31,135 nt of DNA from NCBI GenBank assembly GCA_012974315.1, contig JAAXQI010000097.1, positions 1 to 31,135 on the forward strand. Direction: 5' to 3'. Positions 1 through 8,184 of this stretch are shown piece by piece. Position 1 is the first letter of the stretch. Each line of letters opens with the position of its first letter. Position numbers and translations under genes: made by a program. The notes under the pieces were generated by a model. That model saw only the letters and a list, made by a program, of their open reading frames with translations, made no database searches and was not told the DNA's origin. The stretch is from Desulfobacterales bacterium. GTDB lineage: Bacteria; Desulfobacterota; Desulfobulbia; Desulfobulbales; BM004.

Positions 1-421
1 CTTTGCCGACCTCTTCCAAAGAACCATCATTAATTCGCTCGGGTGCGGAGATCCACGCTGTTTTACCTGCCAGGCTTGACAACCCCCAGAAAAGCATAAT
101 GCCGAGAGCAAAACTCAAAGGTCCTGTAAAAATACTGCCCTTACCCACCTCAATTTCAGGTTTTGGGTCAGCCAGCATAACTGCAAAAACAATGGTTACA
201 CAAACAGCACCCACATAGATCAACATCTCCATCAGGGCCACAAAGGGACTGTTCAAGTAATAATAAAGACCGGAAACACCAATAAAACAAATGGCAAGCC
301 CGGTGACAGCCCTGATTAAACGTTCTGAATGGGTGGCAATAACTGCACCCAGCACCGTTGTCATCACGATGACGAGAAATACCAGACTTGAGAGTCCTTC
401 AGCTGAAAACAGAGGCACCAT
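1..421 (-). CDS. nuoJ: NADH-quinone oxidoreductase subunit J, partial (C-terminus beyond window)
   Basis: The frame is open from an ATG at 421 down to base 1, giving about 140 residues, so the gene is cut by the window edge. The protein begins MVPLFSAEGLSSLVFLVIVM and carries several hydrophobic helices, including the segment ALMEMLIYVGAVCVTIVFAV, typical of NuoJ, an antiporter-like membrane-arm subunit of complex I. It lies directly after nuoI, with its ATG sharing one base with the nuoI stop (TGATG), so the two are probably translationally coupled. Identity rests on this hydrophobic pattern together with its position after nuoI. The missing end and the expected nuoK-L-M-N genes would lie to the left of the window. 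Confidence 0.9.
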   Translation of the reverse strand, partial: MVPLFSAEGLSSLVFLVIVMTTVLGAVIATHSERLIRAVTGLAICFIGVSGLYYYLNSPFVALMEMLIYVGAVCVTIVFAVMLADPKPEIEVGKGSIFTGPLSFALGIMLFWGLSSLAGKTAWISAPERINDGSLEEVGK

Positions 422-861
422 CAACTTTTTTCCTTTAAGCGTTTAATAAGATCAAAAATAAAATCTTCTTTTCTCGGGCTGGCGAGATTGTAATCCTTTG
501 AAAATGTAATTGCCCCGAACTTGCAGCTTTCGACACACTGACCACAAAGACTGCATGTGGTAAAATTAAGGATATACTCGGTCACGACCTTGCCCTTGAC
601 ACCCTCCCGCTTTTCACCTTTAACAGTGATACATCCAGAGGGACACCCCTTCTCGCACATACCGCAGGCGATACATTTCGGTTCACCGGTCTCCTCGTTC
701 CCTATCAGTTCGATATGGCCGCGGAACCTGGGTGTCATCTCCACATGCTCGTGGGGATACTGCATGGTAACCACCGGCTCAAAGAAATATTTAGCGGTAA
801 TCCCCAGCCCGATAAAGAGACTTTTGGTACCGCTTATCAATTCTTCAAAATAACCACTCAT
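421..861 (-). CDS. nuoI: NADH-quinone oxidoreductase subunit I, 2x[4Fe-4S] ferredoxin subunit
   Basis: This 146-residue protein is the iron-sulfur subunit that passes electrons along the peripheral arm of complex I towards the N2 centre in NuoB. Two CxxCxxCxxxC motifs are visible: C63/C66/C69/C73 and C103/C106/C109/C113, each of the standard 8Fe ferredoxin type. The N-terminal 40 residues form the membrane-facing amphipathic part usual for NuoI. An extra Cys lies at 77. The gene sits between nuoH (18 bp upstream) and nuoJ (one-base overlap), the normal operon order. Length and motif spacing are normal for the family. Confidence 0.96.
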   Translation of the reverse strand: MSGYFEELISGTKSLFIGLGITAKYFFEPVVTMQYPHEHVEMTPRFRGHIELIGNEETGEPKCIACGMCEKGCPSGCITVKGEKREGVKGKVVTEYILNFTTCSLCGQCVESCKFGAITFSKDYNLASPRKEDFIFDLIKRLKEKS

Positions 862-879
862 AGTCTATAAACCTTTCAT

Positions 880-1896
880 TTACAGCCAGGGAAAAATCTT
901 TATCTGCAAAGCCGTCAGTATCAGGTTAAACAACGAAATTGGGATCAACACTTTCCAGGAAAGGTTGAGCAACTGATAAAACTGGGTACGCGGGTAAGTC
1001 CAGCGGATCCAGATAACAATAAAAATCAGGGCATAGAGTTTAATGAGGAACCAGAACAAGCCCCAGAAAACTCCAAGGAAACCTTCCGGACTAAAAGGAA
1101 TAGGTGACTGCCATCCCCCCAGGAAAAGAATAACCGCTAAAGCGGCGCCAATTACGATATTGGCATATTCGCCCATGAAGAAGACGCCAAATCCCATACC
1201 CGGATATTCGGTATAGACGCCGGCAATCAATTCACTCTCAGCCTCTGCCATATCAAAGGGAGCCCGGTTTGTCTCTGCAAGAGAGCAGACAAAAAAGATC
1301 AAAAAGGAAACAGGCATCAGCAGGCTGATATCAAGACGGAAGATGTGCCAGTGGAAAAACCAGCCAGCCTGTGACCTGACAATTTCATTGAGATTCATGG
1401 TATTGGTCACCATGACCATAGTGATCACGGTGATCAACATGGGAATCTCATAGGCCACATTCTGGGAAACAGTTCGAGCGGCGGCAATAACAGCATATTT
1501 ATTGGCAGAACCCCAGGCACCCAGCAAAAGGCCAAGCACGTTGACTGAAGCAAAGGCAAAGATCATCAACAGGCCTAAGTTGATCTCAGCAGCAACAAAA
1601 GTTTCACTGAATGGAATTACGCAAAAGCTCATGATGGCAGGCACCATGACCATCAGGGGTGCGACCATGAAAAGAATCGGATCAGCCCCTTTTGGTAGAA
1701 AAAGCTGCTTGGTCATGAGTTTGATGCCGTCAGCAATTGGCTGCAGAAGACCATACGGGCCAACCTCTTTCGGGCCGATACGTCGCTGGACATGCGCGGC
1801 ACCCTTTCTCTCACACCAGACAAGGTACGCGGCATTCAATCCGGCAAAGGCCATGGCGAAAATAACAAAAAGGATCACTCTGAACGGTTCAGGCAT
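880..1896 (-). CDS. nuoH: NADH-quinone oxidoreductase subunit H (quinone-site membrane subunit)
   Basis: This 338-residue, highly hydrophobic protein of about eight transmembrane helices forms the quinone chamber at the junction between the peripheral and membrane arms of complex I. Recognisable signatures are GPYGLLQPIADGIKL near residue 46, the charged loop AETNRAPFDMAEAESELIAG, and EYPGMGFGVFFMGEYANI, all hallmarks of the NuoH/ND1 family. It follows nuoD after a 77-bp gap that contains two copies of CTTATGCAG but no nuoE, F or G. That absence suggests an 11-subunit complex without the NADH dehydrogenase module, unless those genes lie elsewhere in the genome. Confidence 0.97.
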   Translation of the reverse strand: MPEPFRVILFVIFAMAFAGLNAAYLVWCERKGAAHVQRRIGPKEVGPYGLLQPIADGIKLMTKQLFLPKGADPILFMVAPLMVMVPAIMSFCVIPFSETFVAAEINLGLLMIFAFASVNVLGLLLGAWGSANKYAVIAAARTVSQNVAYEIPMLITVITMVMVTNTMNLNEIVRSQAGWFFHWHIFRLDISLLMPVSFLIFFVCSLAETNRAPFDMAEAESELIAGVYTEYPGMGFGVFFMGEYANIVIGAALAVILFLGGWQSPIPFSPEGFLGVFWGLFWFLIKLYALIFIVIWIRWTYPRTQFYQLLNLSWKVLIPISLFNLILTALQIKIFPWL

Positions 1897-1973
1897 TGTT
1901 ATCTTTTACGTCCTTTTCATTGAGGTTTATCTTATGCAGTTTACTTCTGCCTTATGCAGCATGAACAAAAAAA

Positions 1974-3095
1974 TTACCTGTCTATCTCCGGTATCACCAG
2001 GTCAAGGCTTCCCATCAGTGCAAGGGCATCGGGGAGAAGCATGCCTCGGCTGGCCTCATCAAAAAGACTCAGGTTGGAGTAAGTAGGCGAACGCAATTTC
2101 AACCGGTAGGCTGTATTGGTACCATCACTGACAAGGCGGACACCAAAAGAGCCGCGGGCCGCTTCCACTGCATAGTAGTAATCACCTTTCTCAGGTTTAA
2201 CCAACTTGACGGCTTTTTTCGGCTTTATCTCTCCCTCCGGCAGCTTATCCAGTGCCTGCTCTATGATCCGCATGGACTGCTCAATCTCGTCCATTCGTAC
2301 CATATAGCGAGCCATGGAATCTCCCTCTTCATAAACCGGAACATCAAAATCAAATTCAGGATATACCGAATAGGGTTCGTCCTTACGCACGTCAAAATTA
2401 ATTCCAGATCCCCTGGCAACAGGACCGGTGGCGCCATAGCGCCGTGCCATATCCTTGGAGATGGGGCCGATGTCCTTCAGACGCTTGATGAGAATTATGT
2501 TTTTTGTGACCAGGGCGTCATACATGGGCATTCTTTTCCGCAACCGCTTGATAAGCTCCCTGGTACCGGTGATAAAAGAATCATCAATATCGTTATAGAC
2601 TCCGCCAAAACGGAAATAACAGTATGTCAGCCTGGATCCGGTAACAGATTCCAGCAAATCAAGTATCTGTTCACGATCATCAAAGGCATAAAGCAGCGGT
2701 GTAAATCCGCCAAGATCAAGCACGAAGGCACCAAACCACAGGAGGTGACTGGAAATCCTATTCAACTCGACGGTGATCACCCGCAGGTACTCGGCCCGTT
2801 CCGGAACTTCAATACCTGCTGCCCGTTCCACGGCTGCAACATATCCATGATTATAGGACAGGGCCGAGAGGTAATCCATTCTGCCGCAATTGGGCAAAAA
2901 CTTGACCCAGGTACGATTCTCACCCATTTTTTCATGCATCCGGTGGATATAGCCTAAAACCGGTTCTGCTTTAACAATATACTCGCCATCCATCTCCAGT
3001 TTGACCCGCAGGACGCCGTGGGTTGCCGGATGCTGCGGTCCCAGATTAAGAATAAAGGTTTCCTGATTCAGATCTTGTTGCAGTAATCCGTTCAT
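1974..3095 (-). CDS. nuoD: NADH-quinone oxidoreductase subunit D (49-kDa-type)
   Basis: This 373-residue protein belongs to the NuoD/49-kDa family, related to the large subunit of [NiFe] hydrogenases, and lines the quinone reduction site next to the N2 cluster. The family signature LNLGPQHPATHGVLRV begins at residue 17. Further conserved blocks are GYIHRMHEK, the NRISSHLLW helix, and the C-terminal GSLDLVIPEIDR. The ATG overlaps the nuoC stop by four bases (ATGA), which implies translational coupling. NuoC and NuoD are separate here, not fused as in enterobacteria. Length is slightly shorter than the usual 385-400 residues but all core blocks are present. Confidence 0.97.
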   Translation of the reverse strand: MNGLLQQDLNQETFILNLGPQHPATHGVLRVKLEMDGEYIVKAEPVLGYIHRMHEKMGENRTWVKFLPNCGRMDYLSALSYNHGYVAAVERAAGIEVPERAEYLRVITVELNRISSHLLWFGAFVLDLGGFTPLLYAFDDREQILDLLESVTGSRLTYCYFRFGGVYNDIDDSFITGTRELIKRLRKRMPMYDALVTKNIILIKRLKDIGPISKDMARRYGATGPVARGSGINFDVRKDEPYSVYPEFDFDVPVYEEGDSMARYMVRMDEIEQSMRIIEQALDKLPEGEIKPKKAVKLVKPEKGDYYYAVEAARGSFGVRLVSDGTNTAYRLKLRSPTYSNLSLFDEASRGMLLPDALALMGSLDLVIPEIDR

Positions 3096-3673
3096 GCCTT
3101 GAAATCCTTCAGCAGTGGATGAAAATCAGCATCTTCCGGCAAAAGCAGCGGTTCAAGATTGGGATGGCCGGTAAATTTAATGCCGAAAAAATCGTGTGTT
3201 TCTCGTTCGTGCCAATTGGCGCCCTGGTAGATATGGGAAATGGTCGGTATTGCAGGATTGTTTCGATCTGTTCTGGTTCGAATTACTACCCTGCAGAGTT
3301 CATCAAAATGGTTAAAATCATAGACTGCTTCCAGTTGCTGATCATCAATCCAGTCAACACCTGTAATGGATTCAATAAAGAAGTTCTCCCGGTTAAGAAT
3401 CTCAACAGCGGTTACAACCTTATCCGGATCCAGTTCAACATCAAGATGATAGCCTTTAGCCTGGTAATCTGTTTCTTTGGGACCTGGTGGAGTTGCTGGT
3501 TCCTCGGCTTCTTCCGGCTTTGACTCTTCCTGTTCAGCAGCGGCAGCAGCGGGCTCTTCAACAGCAGCCTCAGCGGCAACAGTTTCAATCTCTGCCGCTT
3601 CAGGAGCTTCTTGAGTTTCCTGAATATCATCGTACAGGCTGTCTAAAGCCTCTTTTATCCTTGCCAAAAGCAT
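3092..3673 (-). CDS. nuoC: NADH-quinone oxidoreductase subunit C with acidic Ala/Glu-rich N-terminal insert
   Basis: The last two thirds of this 193-residue protein are a clear NuoC/30-kDa domain ending in HERETHDFFGIKFTGHPNLE and LLPEDADFHPL, the family signature. The ATG at 3673 is chosen because it lies one base past the nuoB stop and begins MLLARIKEALDSLYDD; the longer frame to 3745 would run deep into nuoB. Residues of about 17-60 are almost entirely Glu, Ala and Pro with no predicted fold, and they separate a short N-terminal helix from the NuoC domain. Such an acidic linker is not part of the conserved family core. NuoC assembles with NuoD and NuoB in the peripheral arm of complex I. 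Confidence 0.93.
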   Translation of the reverse strand: MLLARIKEALDSLYDDIQETQEAPEAAEIETVAAEAAVEEPAAAAAEQEESKPEEAEEPATPPGPKETDYQAKGYHLDVELDPDKVVTAVEILNRENFFIESITGVDWIDDQQLEAVYDFNHFDELCRVVIRTRTDRNNPAIPTISHIYQGANWHERETHDFFGIKFTGHPNLEPLLLPEDADFHPLLKDFKA

Positions 3674-3674
3674 T

Positions 3675-4172
3675 TTATTTGGCCTCCACCCGTGGCCATC
3701 TCCGGAAACCGGTGACCTTTTCTTCAAGTTCCAAAATACCTTCAATCAACGCCTCTGGCCTGGGAGGGCATCCGGGAATGTAAATATCAACAGGCAGAAA
3801 CTTATCAGCACCCTCAACAATGCCGTACTGGCCTTCAAAAGCAAAGGGACCGCCGGAAATAGCACAATTCCCCATGGCAATAACCCACTTGGGTTCCGGC
3901 ATCTGGTCATAAAGGGTTTTCACTGCCGGCTCCATCTTCTTGGAAATCGTGCCAGCAACAATCATGACGTCACATTGCCGGGGAGATGGCCTGAATACTT
4001 CTGCCCCGAAGCGGGCCAGATCAAAACGCGCCGCTCCGGTGGCCATCATTTCAATAGCACAACAAGCAAGGCCAAAGGTCATCGGCCACAGTGAATTGGC
4101 CCGACCTAAAGACAGTATCTTGTCAAGGTTGGCAAAATGAATTATCGGGGGTTGTATATCTTGCGTTCCCAC
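3675..4172 (-). CDS. nuoB: NADH-quinone oxidoreductase subunit B ([4Fe-4S] N2 subunit)
   Basis: This 165-residue protein carries the terminal N2 cluster of complex I. The four ligands fit the family pattern: tandem Cys37-Cys38 in GLACCAIEMMA, Cys103 in GNCAISGG, and Cys135 in IPGCPPRPE. The start is a GTG at 4172 that overlaps the end of nuoA by 31 bases; upstream of it on the minus strand is a good AAGGGAG ribosome binding site, and there is no other start before the conserved core. The stop is one base from the nuoC ATG. It acts at the cytoplasmic face, bound to NuoC, D, I and H. Confidence 0.96.
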   Translation of the reverse strand: MGTQDIQPPIIHFANLDKILSLGRANSLWPMTFGLACCAIEMMATGAARFDLARFGAEVFRPSPRQCDVMIVAGTISKKMEPAVKTLYDQMPEPKWVIAMGNCAISGGPFAFEGQYGIVEGADKFLPVDIYIPGCPPRPEALIEGILELEEKVTGFRRWPRVEAK

Positions 4173-4543
4173 TTAAACACTCCCTTTTTCCATGCATAGA
4201 CTAATGCCAGCGATAAGATGCAGACAAAAATTAAAATCTCAACAAAGTCACGAATTCCAGGCACGGTGTCATAAGCCAGCGCTACTGGAAACAAGAACAA
4301 AACATCGACATCGAAGGCAAGAAACATCAAGGCATAGAGATAGTAAACAATGCCGAACCTGATCCAGGCGTCGCCAATTGGCTCTACACCACATTCGATA
4401 GCCTGTTGGGTTTTGTTGGAAATATTTCGGGTTCCGCGGGGTGAAAAAATGTGAGCGACAATGAATGGCCCAACGGCCATAAGAAGACCGCCAAGAAAAA
4501 AGGCGGCCACATAAAGATGATCTAAGATTGGTTGTTGTGCCAC
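4142..4543 (-). CDS. nuoA: NADH-quinone oxidoreductase subunit A
   Basis: This first gene of the complex I operon encodes a 133-residue membrane protein with three transmembrane helices. The signature TQQAIECGVEPIGDAWIRF followed by the acidic helix YYLYALMFLAFDVDVLFLFP identifies NuoA/ND3. The Cys in ECGVEP is the residue of the loop that moves during the active/deactive transition in ND3. Translation starts at a GTG (4543) placed 7-8 bases after AAAGGAG, so the start is well supported. The 31-base overlap with nuoB suggests coupled translation. Confidence 0.95.
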   Translation of the reverse strand: MAQQPILDHLYVAAFFLGGLLMAVGPFIVAHIFSPRGTRNISNKTQQAIECGVEPIGDAWIRFGIVYYLYALMFLAFDVDVLFLFPVALAYDTVPGIRDFVEILIFVCILSLALVYAWKKGVFKWERKIYNPR

Positions 4544-4597
4544 GTAAAAGCTCCTTTAGTAAAGGTAGCAAAATGTACACGTCCGCTTAGCGGCATT

Positions 4598-4626
4598 TTT
4601 CTAATTCAATCACTATCCCTTGTCAA
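4598..4626 (-). promoter_or_regulatory. Predicted sigma-70 promoter for the nuo operon
   Basis: On the minus strand a perfect TTGACA (4626-4621) is followed, after 17 bases, by TAGAAA (4603-4598), a four-of-six match to the -10 consensus. Transcription would begin near 4590, leaving a leader of about 50 bases to the nuoA GTG. A short CCGC/GCGG inverted repeat sits at the predicted start (4583-4593). No competing promoter of this quality was found between nuoA and the aminotransferase gene. Confidence 0.5.
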
Positions 4627-4672
4627 GGAAAACTGAGGCAAGATTCATAAAAAAAATTTACCGCACCCCCCC

Positions 4673-4705
4673 CTGATACTCCCGCAAACTACCACAATGT
4701 ATCAG
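4673..4705. repeat. Inverted repeat CTGATAC/GTATCAG upstream of the nuo promoter
   Basis: Two perfectly complementary 7-base arms (4673-4679 and 4699-4705) are separated by 19 bases, starting about 47 bp upstream of the predicted nuo -35 box. It could be a regulator site or simply chance in an A+T-rich spacer. The rest of the 4544-4841 gap holds the nuo promoter, a C-tract and the tandem motif at 4763-4801, and no gene. Confidence 0.25.
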
Positions 4706-4762
4706 TCCTGAAAAACATAACATATTGATGAATTTGCTCGCCTGTCAACAACTACAGCCAGT

Positions 4763-4801
4763 TAGGTATTTTTACCCACAACAAAAATAGGTACTTTTAC
4801 C
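4763..4801. repeat. Tandem TAGGTAyTTTTACC motif
   Basis: TAGGTATTTTTACC (4763-4776) and TAGGTACTTTTACC (4788-4801) differ at one of 14 positions and their starts are 25 bp apart. Each copy is itself a GGTA/TACC dyad. The pair lies between the end of the aminotransferase gene and the nuo promoter, 137-180 bp upstream of the predicted nuo -35 box. Two near-identical dyads on roughly the same helix face suggest a regulator binding site, but no regulator is recognised. Confidence 0.4.
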
Positions 4802-4841
4802 AGGTTTTTAAAAGTGCACGAAACTTCCTAACACTAGATTC

Positions 4842-6125
4842 TCAATATCCACTTATCAGCTTATCGATGCTCACCAACTGAATGCAAATAACAACCAGCT
4901 CCATTGCTGTGTGAACATCTGCTGCAGAAGGAAAGGAAGGGGCAATACGAATATTTCTGTCGTCGGGATCCATGCCATAGGGGAAGGTTGCGCCTGCAGG
5001 CGTAAGTTTGACTCCTGCAGCAGCCGCTTTTTTTATCACATCCCGGGCACAGCCACTGAGTGTATCAATGCTGACAAAATATCCACCGTTGGGGCTGCTC
5101 CACTCTGCAATACCAGTACCCGTAAGTTCTTGGTCCAGCACATTGCGCACTGCATCAAACTTGGGTTTCAGGATCGCAGCATGTTTTTTCATATGGTCCT
5201 CAATCCCGGCAATAGTCTTAAAAAAAAGAACATGGCGGAGCTGGTTCAACTTGTTGGGCCCAATGGTCTGAAACTGCATTTTACTCAAGACAAACTCTAT
5301 ATTTTTTCTACTGCCGGCCATCATGGCAACTCCGGCACCGGCAAAGCTTATTTTGGATGTTGAACCGTAAAGAAAAACCCTTTCCGGGTTCCCTCCATTT
5401 TTGCAGGCTGTAAGTAAATTCTTTAAAGAATCATGAGAATCGGACAGGTGATGGACCGTATATGCGTTATCACAGAATATTGTAAAATCCCTGGCCCTTG
5501 TTTGCATGGAAGCCAGCCGGTCTATCACCTCATCAGAATAGGTGATACCGGTGGGGTTACTGTACTTTGGAACACACCACATCCCCTTGATAGCGTCATC
5601 TGAAGCAACGAGCTCTTCGACACTATCCATGTCAGGGCCATTTGCGTCCATGGCAACATTGATCATTTCAATCCCCAGATATTGGCAGATTGAAAAATGG
5701 CGATCATATCCCGGACTGGGGCAAAGAAATTTAACCTTTGGAAGTTTTCCCCATGGTTGATCACTGTCGACCATACCATAAACCAGGGCCCCCATTATGG
5801 TGTCATGCATCATTTTCAGACTGGCACTGTCTCCAACGATTATCTCATCGTCAGCGACTTCCATATATCTGGCAAAAAGCTCCTTTGCTTCTTTAATACC
5901 ATCAAGACCACCATAATTGCGGCAATCCAAGCCACTCTGCGTTTTATACTCGCGGCTGATATCACCGGTCAGCATATCCATGGCAAGATCAAGCTGCTCT
6001 AGACTTGGCTTGCCGCGGGTCATATCCAGTGTCAGCTTTTTTTCCTGAAAAGCACCATAGCGGGTAAGCAATTCTTCTTTTAAGGCCTTTAATTCAGCTA
6101 TGTTTAACTCTGCATATGGGGTCAT
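4842..6125 (-). CDS. Aspartate aminotransferase, class Ic (PLP-dependent)
   Basis: This 427-residue enzyme closely resembles the class Ic aspartate aminotransferases known from Corynebacterium glutamicum; recalled family blocks are LDMTRGKPS, RNYGGLDGI, PGYDRHFSI, NPTG and GPNKLNQLRH. It would interconvert aspartate plus 2-oxoglutarate and oxaloacetate plus glutamate in the cytoplasm. The PLP lysine is K258 in YGSTSKISFAG and the PLP-pyridine Asp is D219 in FCDNAY. I use the ATG at 6125 because AAAGGA precedes it at good spacing; an in-frame start at 6173 lacks a ribosome binding site and adds 16 residues not seen in the family. The gene ends 298 bp from nuoA and is probably transcribed with truA. 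Confidence 0.88.
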   Translation of the reverse strand: MTPYAELNIAELKALKEELLTRYGAFQEKKLTLDMTRGKPSLEQLDLAMDMLTGDISREYKTQSGLDCRNYGGLDGIKEAKELFARYMEVADDEIIVGDSASLKMMHDTIMGALVYGMVDSDQPWGKLPKVKFLCPSPGYDRHFSICQYLGIEMINVAMDANGPDMDSVEELVASDDAIKGMWCVPKYSNPTGITYSDEVIDRLASMQTRARDFTIFCDNAYTVHHLSDSHDSLKNLLTACKNGGNPERVFLYGSTSKISFAGAGVAMMAGSRKNIEFVLSKMQFQTIGPNKLNQLRHVLFFKTIAGIEDHMKKHAAILKPKFDAVRNVLDQELTGTGIAEWSSPNGGYFVSIDTLSGCARDVIKKAAAAGVKLTPAGATFPYGMDPDDRNIRIAPSFPSAADVHTAMELVVICIQLVSIDKLISGY

Positions 6126-6213
6126 ATCAACATTCCTTTCTGTGCAAAAAATCTTACCGACAAATTCAACCAACCCGATAATTCAATTCAGGATTGTATG
6201 TTTATTCTTTATT

Positions 6214-6981
6214 TTATTCATAAAATACTTCTTTTAGAAAAAGACCGGCAGCAGGAGCTGTAGGTCCTGCTGCACACCTGTCTTTTGCTGCAAGAATTGC
6301 TGCAACATCCGACTGTGCCAGTTTACCTTTACCCACCTCAAGTATGGTGCCGACAATATTTCTTACCATATGGCGCAAAAAGCCATCACCAGTAATGACA
6401 AACCTATGTTTTCCCACAGTTTCCAGTGTTTCCAGGGATGCCTCTAAAATAGTACGAACTGCTCCCCGCCCGGACAATTCCAGGTTACGGGAGCCGGCAC
6501 CTTCAAAACTGGAAAAATCATGGGTACCTTTCAGATACGTTAAACTGTTCCGCATGGACCCAATATCAAGCTCTTCAAAAACATGGGCACTATAAAGACG
6601 TTCAGTCGGCAACTGCACTGGACCATTACTGAAATTATACCAATAGGTTTTAGCCTTTGCACTGCGCCTGGCATGAAAATCCGGTTCAACATCGTATGCT
6701 TCCAATACCCTTATATCACTCGGCAGCATGCTGTTTAAACCCTTCACAAATCCCAGGCAAGGAATATTTGCTTCTGTGTTAAAATTTGCAACCATGCCAA
6801 ACGCATGCACCCCGGCATCAGTCCTTCCTGCTCCATTAAGACTGAGAGCCTCGCCTGTCATGATATGAAGTTTGTCTTCAATGACCCCTTGAACCGCCTT
6901 TGCTGACTTCTGCTTTTGCCAGCCTGCGTAACCGGCACCATCGAAAGCCAGCAGCAGTTTTATGTTCCGTTTATGGCTCAC
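6214..6981 (-). CDS. truA: tRNA pseudouridine(38-40) synthase
   Basis: This 255-residue protein converts U38-U40 of the tRNA anticodon arm to pseudouridine. The catalytic Asp is D55 in GAGRTDAGVHA, the family signature, and the C-terminal block FLRHMVRNIVGTILEVGKGK is also typical. Its N-terminus MSHKRNIKLLLAFDGAGYAG is the normal TruA start. The ATG overlaps the argC stop by four bases, so the two genes are co-transcribed and probably coupled. An 88-bp gap separates it from the aminotransferase gene. Confidence 0.96.
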   Translation of the reverse strand: MSHKRNIKLLLAFDGAGYAGWQKQKSAKAVQGVIEDKLHIMTGEALSLNGAGRTDAGVHAFGMVANFNTEANIPCLGFVKGLNSMLPSDIRVLEAYDVEPDFHARRSAKAKTYWYNFSNGPVQLPTERLYSAHVFEELDIGSMRNSLTYLKGTHDFSSFEGAGSRNLELSGRGAVRTILEASLETLETVGKHRFVITGDGFLRHMVRNIVGTILEVGKGKLAQSDVAAILAAKDRCAAGPTAPAAGLFLKEVFYE

Positions 6982-8015
6982 GGAAATAAAGGCGCTGAAA
7001 GCAACCCCTGGGTCTCAGGCAAGTTACACATGAGATTCATATTCTGCACCGCCTGTCCGGCTGCCCCCTTTACAAGATTATCAATTGCAGAAAGTATGAC
7101 TATCCTGCCAGTTCGATTATCAATCTTGACGCCTATATCACAGAAATTTGAACCTCTGACAAAATTTGTTGCCGGATAACTGCCTGGTTCACACAACCGG
7201 ACAAAGGTCTCATCCTTGTAAAAACTCTTATAAACCTCATTTACCTCAGAATCCGACATGGCTTGGGTTAGTTTCGCATAGATCGTGCTGAGAATACCCC
7301 GTGATATTGGCAAAAGATGCGGCGTAAAAGAAATGGTGACCGGTTTTTTGCAGAGAAGGCTTATTTCCTGTTCCATCTCTGGAGTGTGCCGATGTTCTGC
7401 AACTTTGTAAGCTTTAAAACCATCAGCCACCTCGCAAAAAAGGCTCCCGGTCTGAGGTAAACGTCCGGCCCCGGAAGCGCCGGACTTGGAATCCGCAATA
7501 ATGGTTTCAGGCTCAATTGCTTCAGCCTGGAGCAGTGGAGCAAGACCTAAAATAACACTGGTCGGATAGCAACCTGGATTGGCGACCAGGCGTGCCCCAG
7601 CTATCTGTTGCCGATACAGTTCAGGTAACCCGTATATCGCTTCAGCAAGGTATTCCGGTGCAGTATGATTCTGGTACCATTTCTCATAGACTTCTGCATC
7701 ATGCAGCCTGAAATCAGCCGAAAGGTCTACAACCTTTTTGCCCGCTTTCAAAAGATCAGGAACAATCGCCATGGCTGTCTGGTGTGGCACTGCAGTAAAA
7801 AATAAATCTGCCCGATCAGCCAATTCTTCTGTCTTCAGGTCTTCACAAACAATATCAACCATACCCGTAAGATTCGGATAGACATCTGTAAGCTTCTTAC
7901 CATTATATTGCCGGGAGGTGGCCACAGAAAGTTTGACATCAGGGCAGTTGCACAGCAAACGGGCCAGTTCAACACCCGTGTAACCGGATGCCCCCACGAT
8001 ACCAACTTTAATCAT
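6978..8015 (-). CDS. argC: N-acetyl-gamma-glutamyl-phosphate reductase
   Basis: This 345-residue NADPH-dependent enzyme catalyses the third step of arginine biosynthesis, reducing N-acetylglutamyl-5-phosphate to the semialdehyde. The N-terminal Rossmann motif is VGIVGASGYTGVELARLL, and the catalytic Cys is C149 in VANPGCYPTSVILG. The ATG at 8015 is preceded by AAGGAG nine bases upstream, which decides it over the upstream in-frame start at 8048. No other arg gene is in the window. It overlaps truA by four bases, an unrelated pairing. Confidence 0.96.
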   Translation of the reverse strand: MIKVGIVGASGYTGVELARLLCNCPDVKLSVATSRQYNGKKLTDVYPNLTGMVDIVCEDLKTEELADRADLFFTAVPHQTAMAIVPDLLKAGKKVVDLSADFRLHDAEVYEKWYQNHTAPEYLAEAIYGLPELYRQQIAGARLVANPGCYPTSVILGLAPLLQAEAIEPETIIADSKSGASGAGRLPQTGSLFCEVADGFKAYKVAEHRHTPEMEQEISLLCKKPVTISFTPHLLPISRGILSTIYAKLTQAMSDSEVNEVYKSFYKDETFVRLCEPGSYPATNFVRGSNFCDIGVKIDNRTGRIVILSAIDNLVKGAAGQAVQNMNLMCNLPETQGLLSAPLFP

Positions 8016-8101
8016 TGCCTTTATCTCCTTCCTAAAGTTCGTCCACACAGGATTATTTGAAAAACTATATTCTCAAATTGCTGCATAGCCTGCATTTAAA
8101 C

Positions 8102-8148
8102 AAAAAAAAACAGGGGAAGGCAACCGCAAATTTGCCTTCCCCTGTTTT
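8102..8148 (-). terminator. Intrinsic terminator of the rplM-rpsI operon
   Basis: A perfect 14-bp stem (8110-8123 with 8132-8145, arm ACAGGGGAAGGCAA) encloses an 8-base loop. Read on the minus strand it is followed by a run of nine further U residues, and A residues precede it. It lies 37 bases past the rpsI stop codon, a textbook Rho-independent terminator. Confidence 0.93.
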
Positions 8149-8184
8149 CGTAAATCTTGGGGAATGTGAATCGTAAACCGAAGA

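Noticed and set aside
1502..2086. A 194-residue plus-strand frame
   Set aside because: It is antisense to nuoH and the end of nuoD, both strongly supported.
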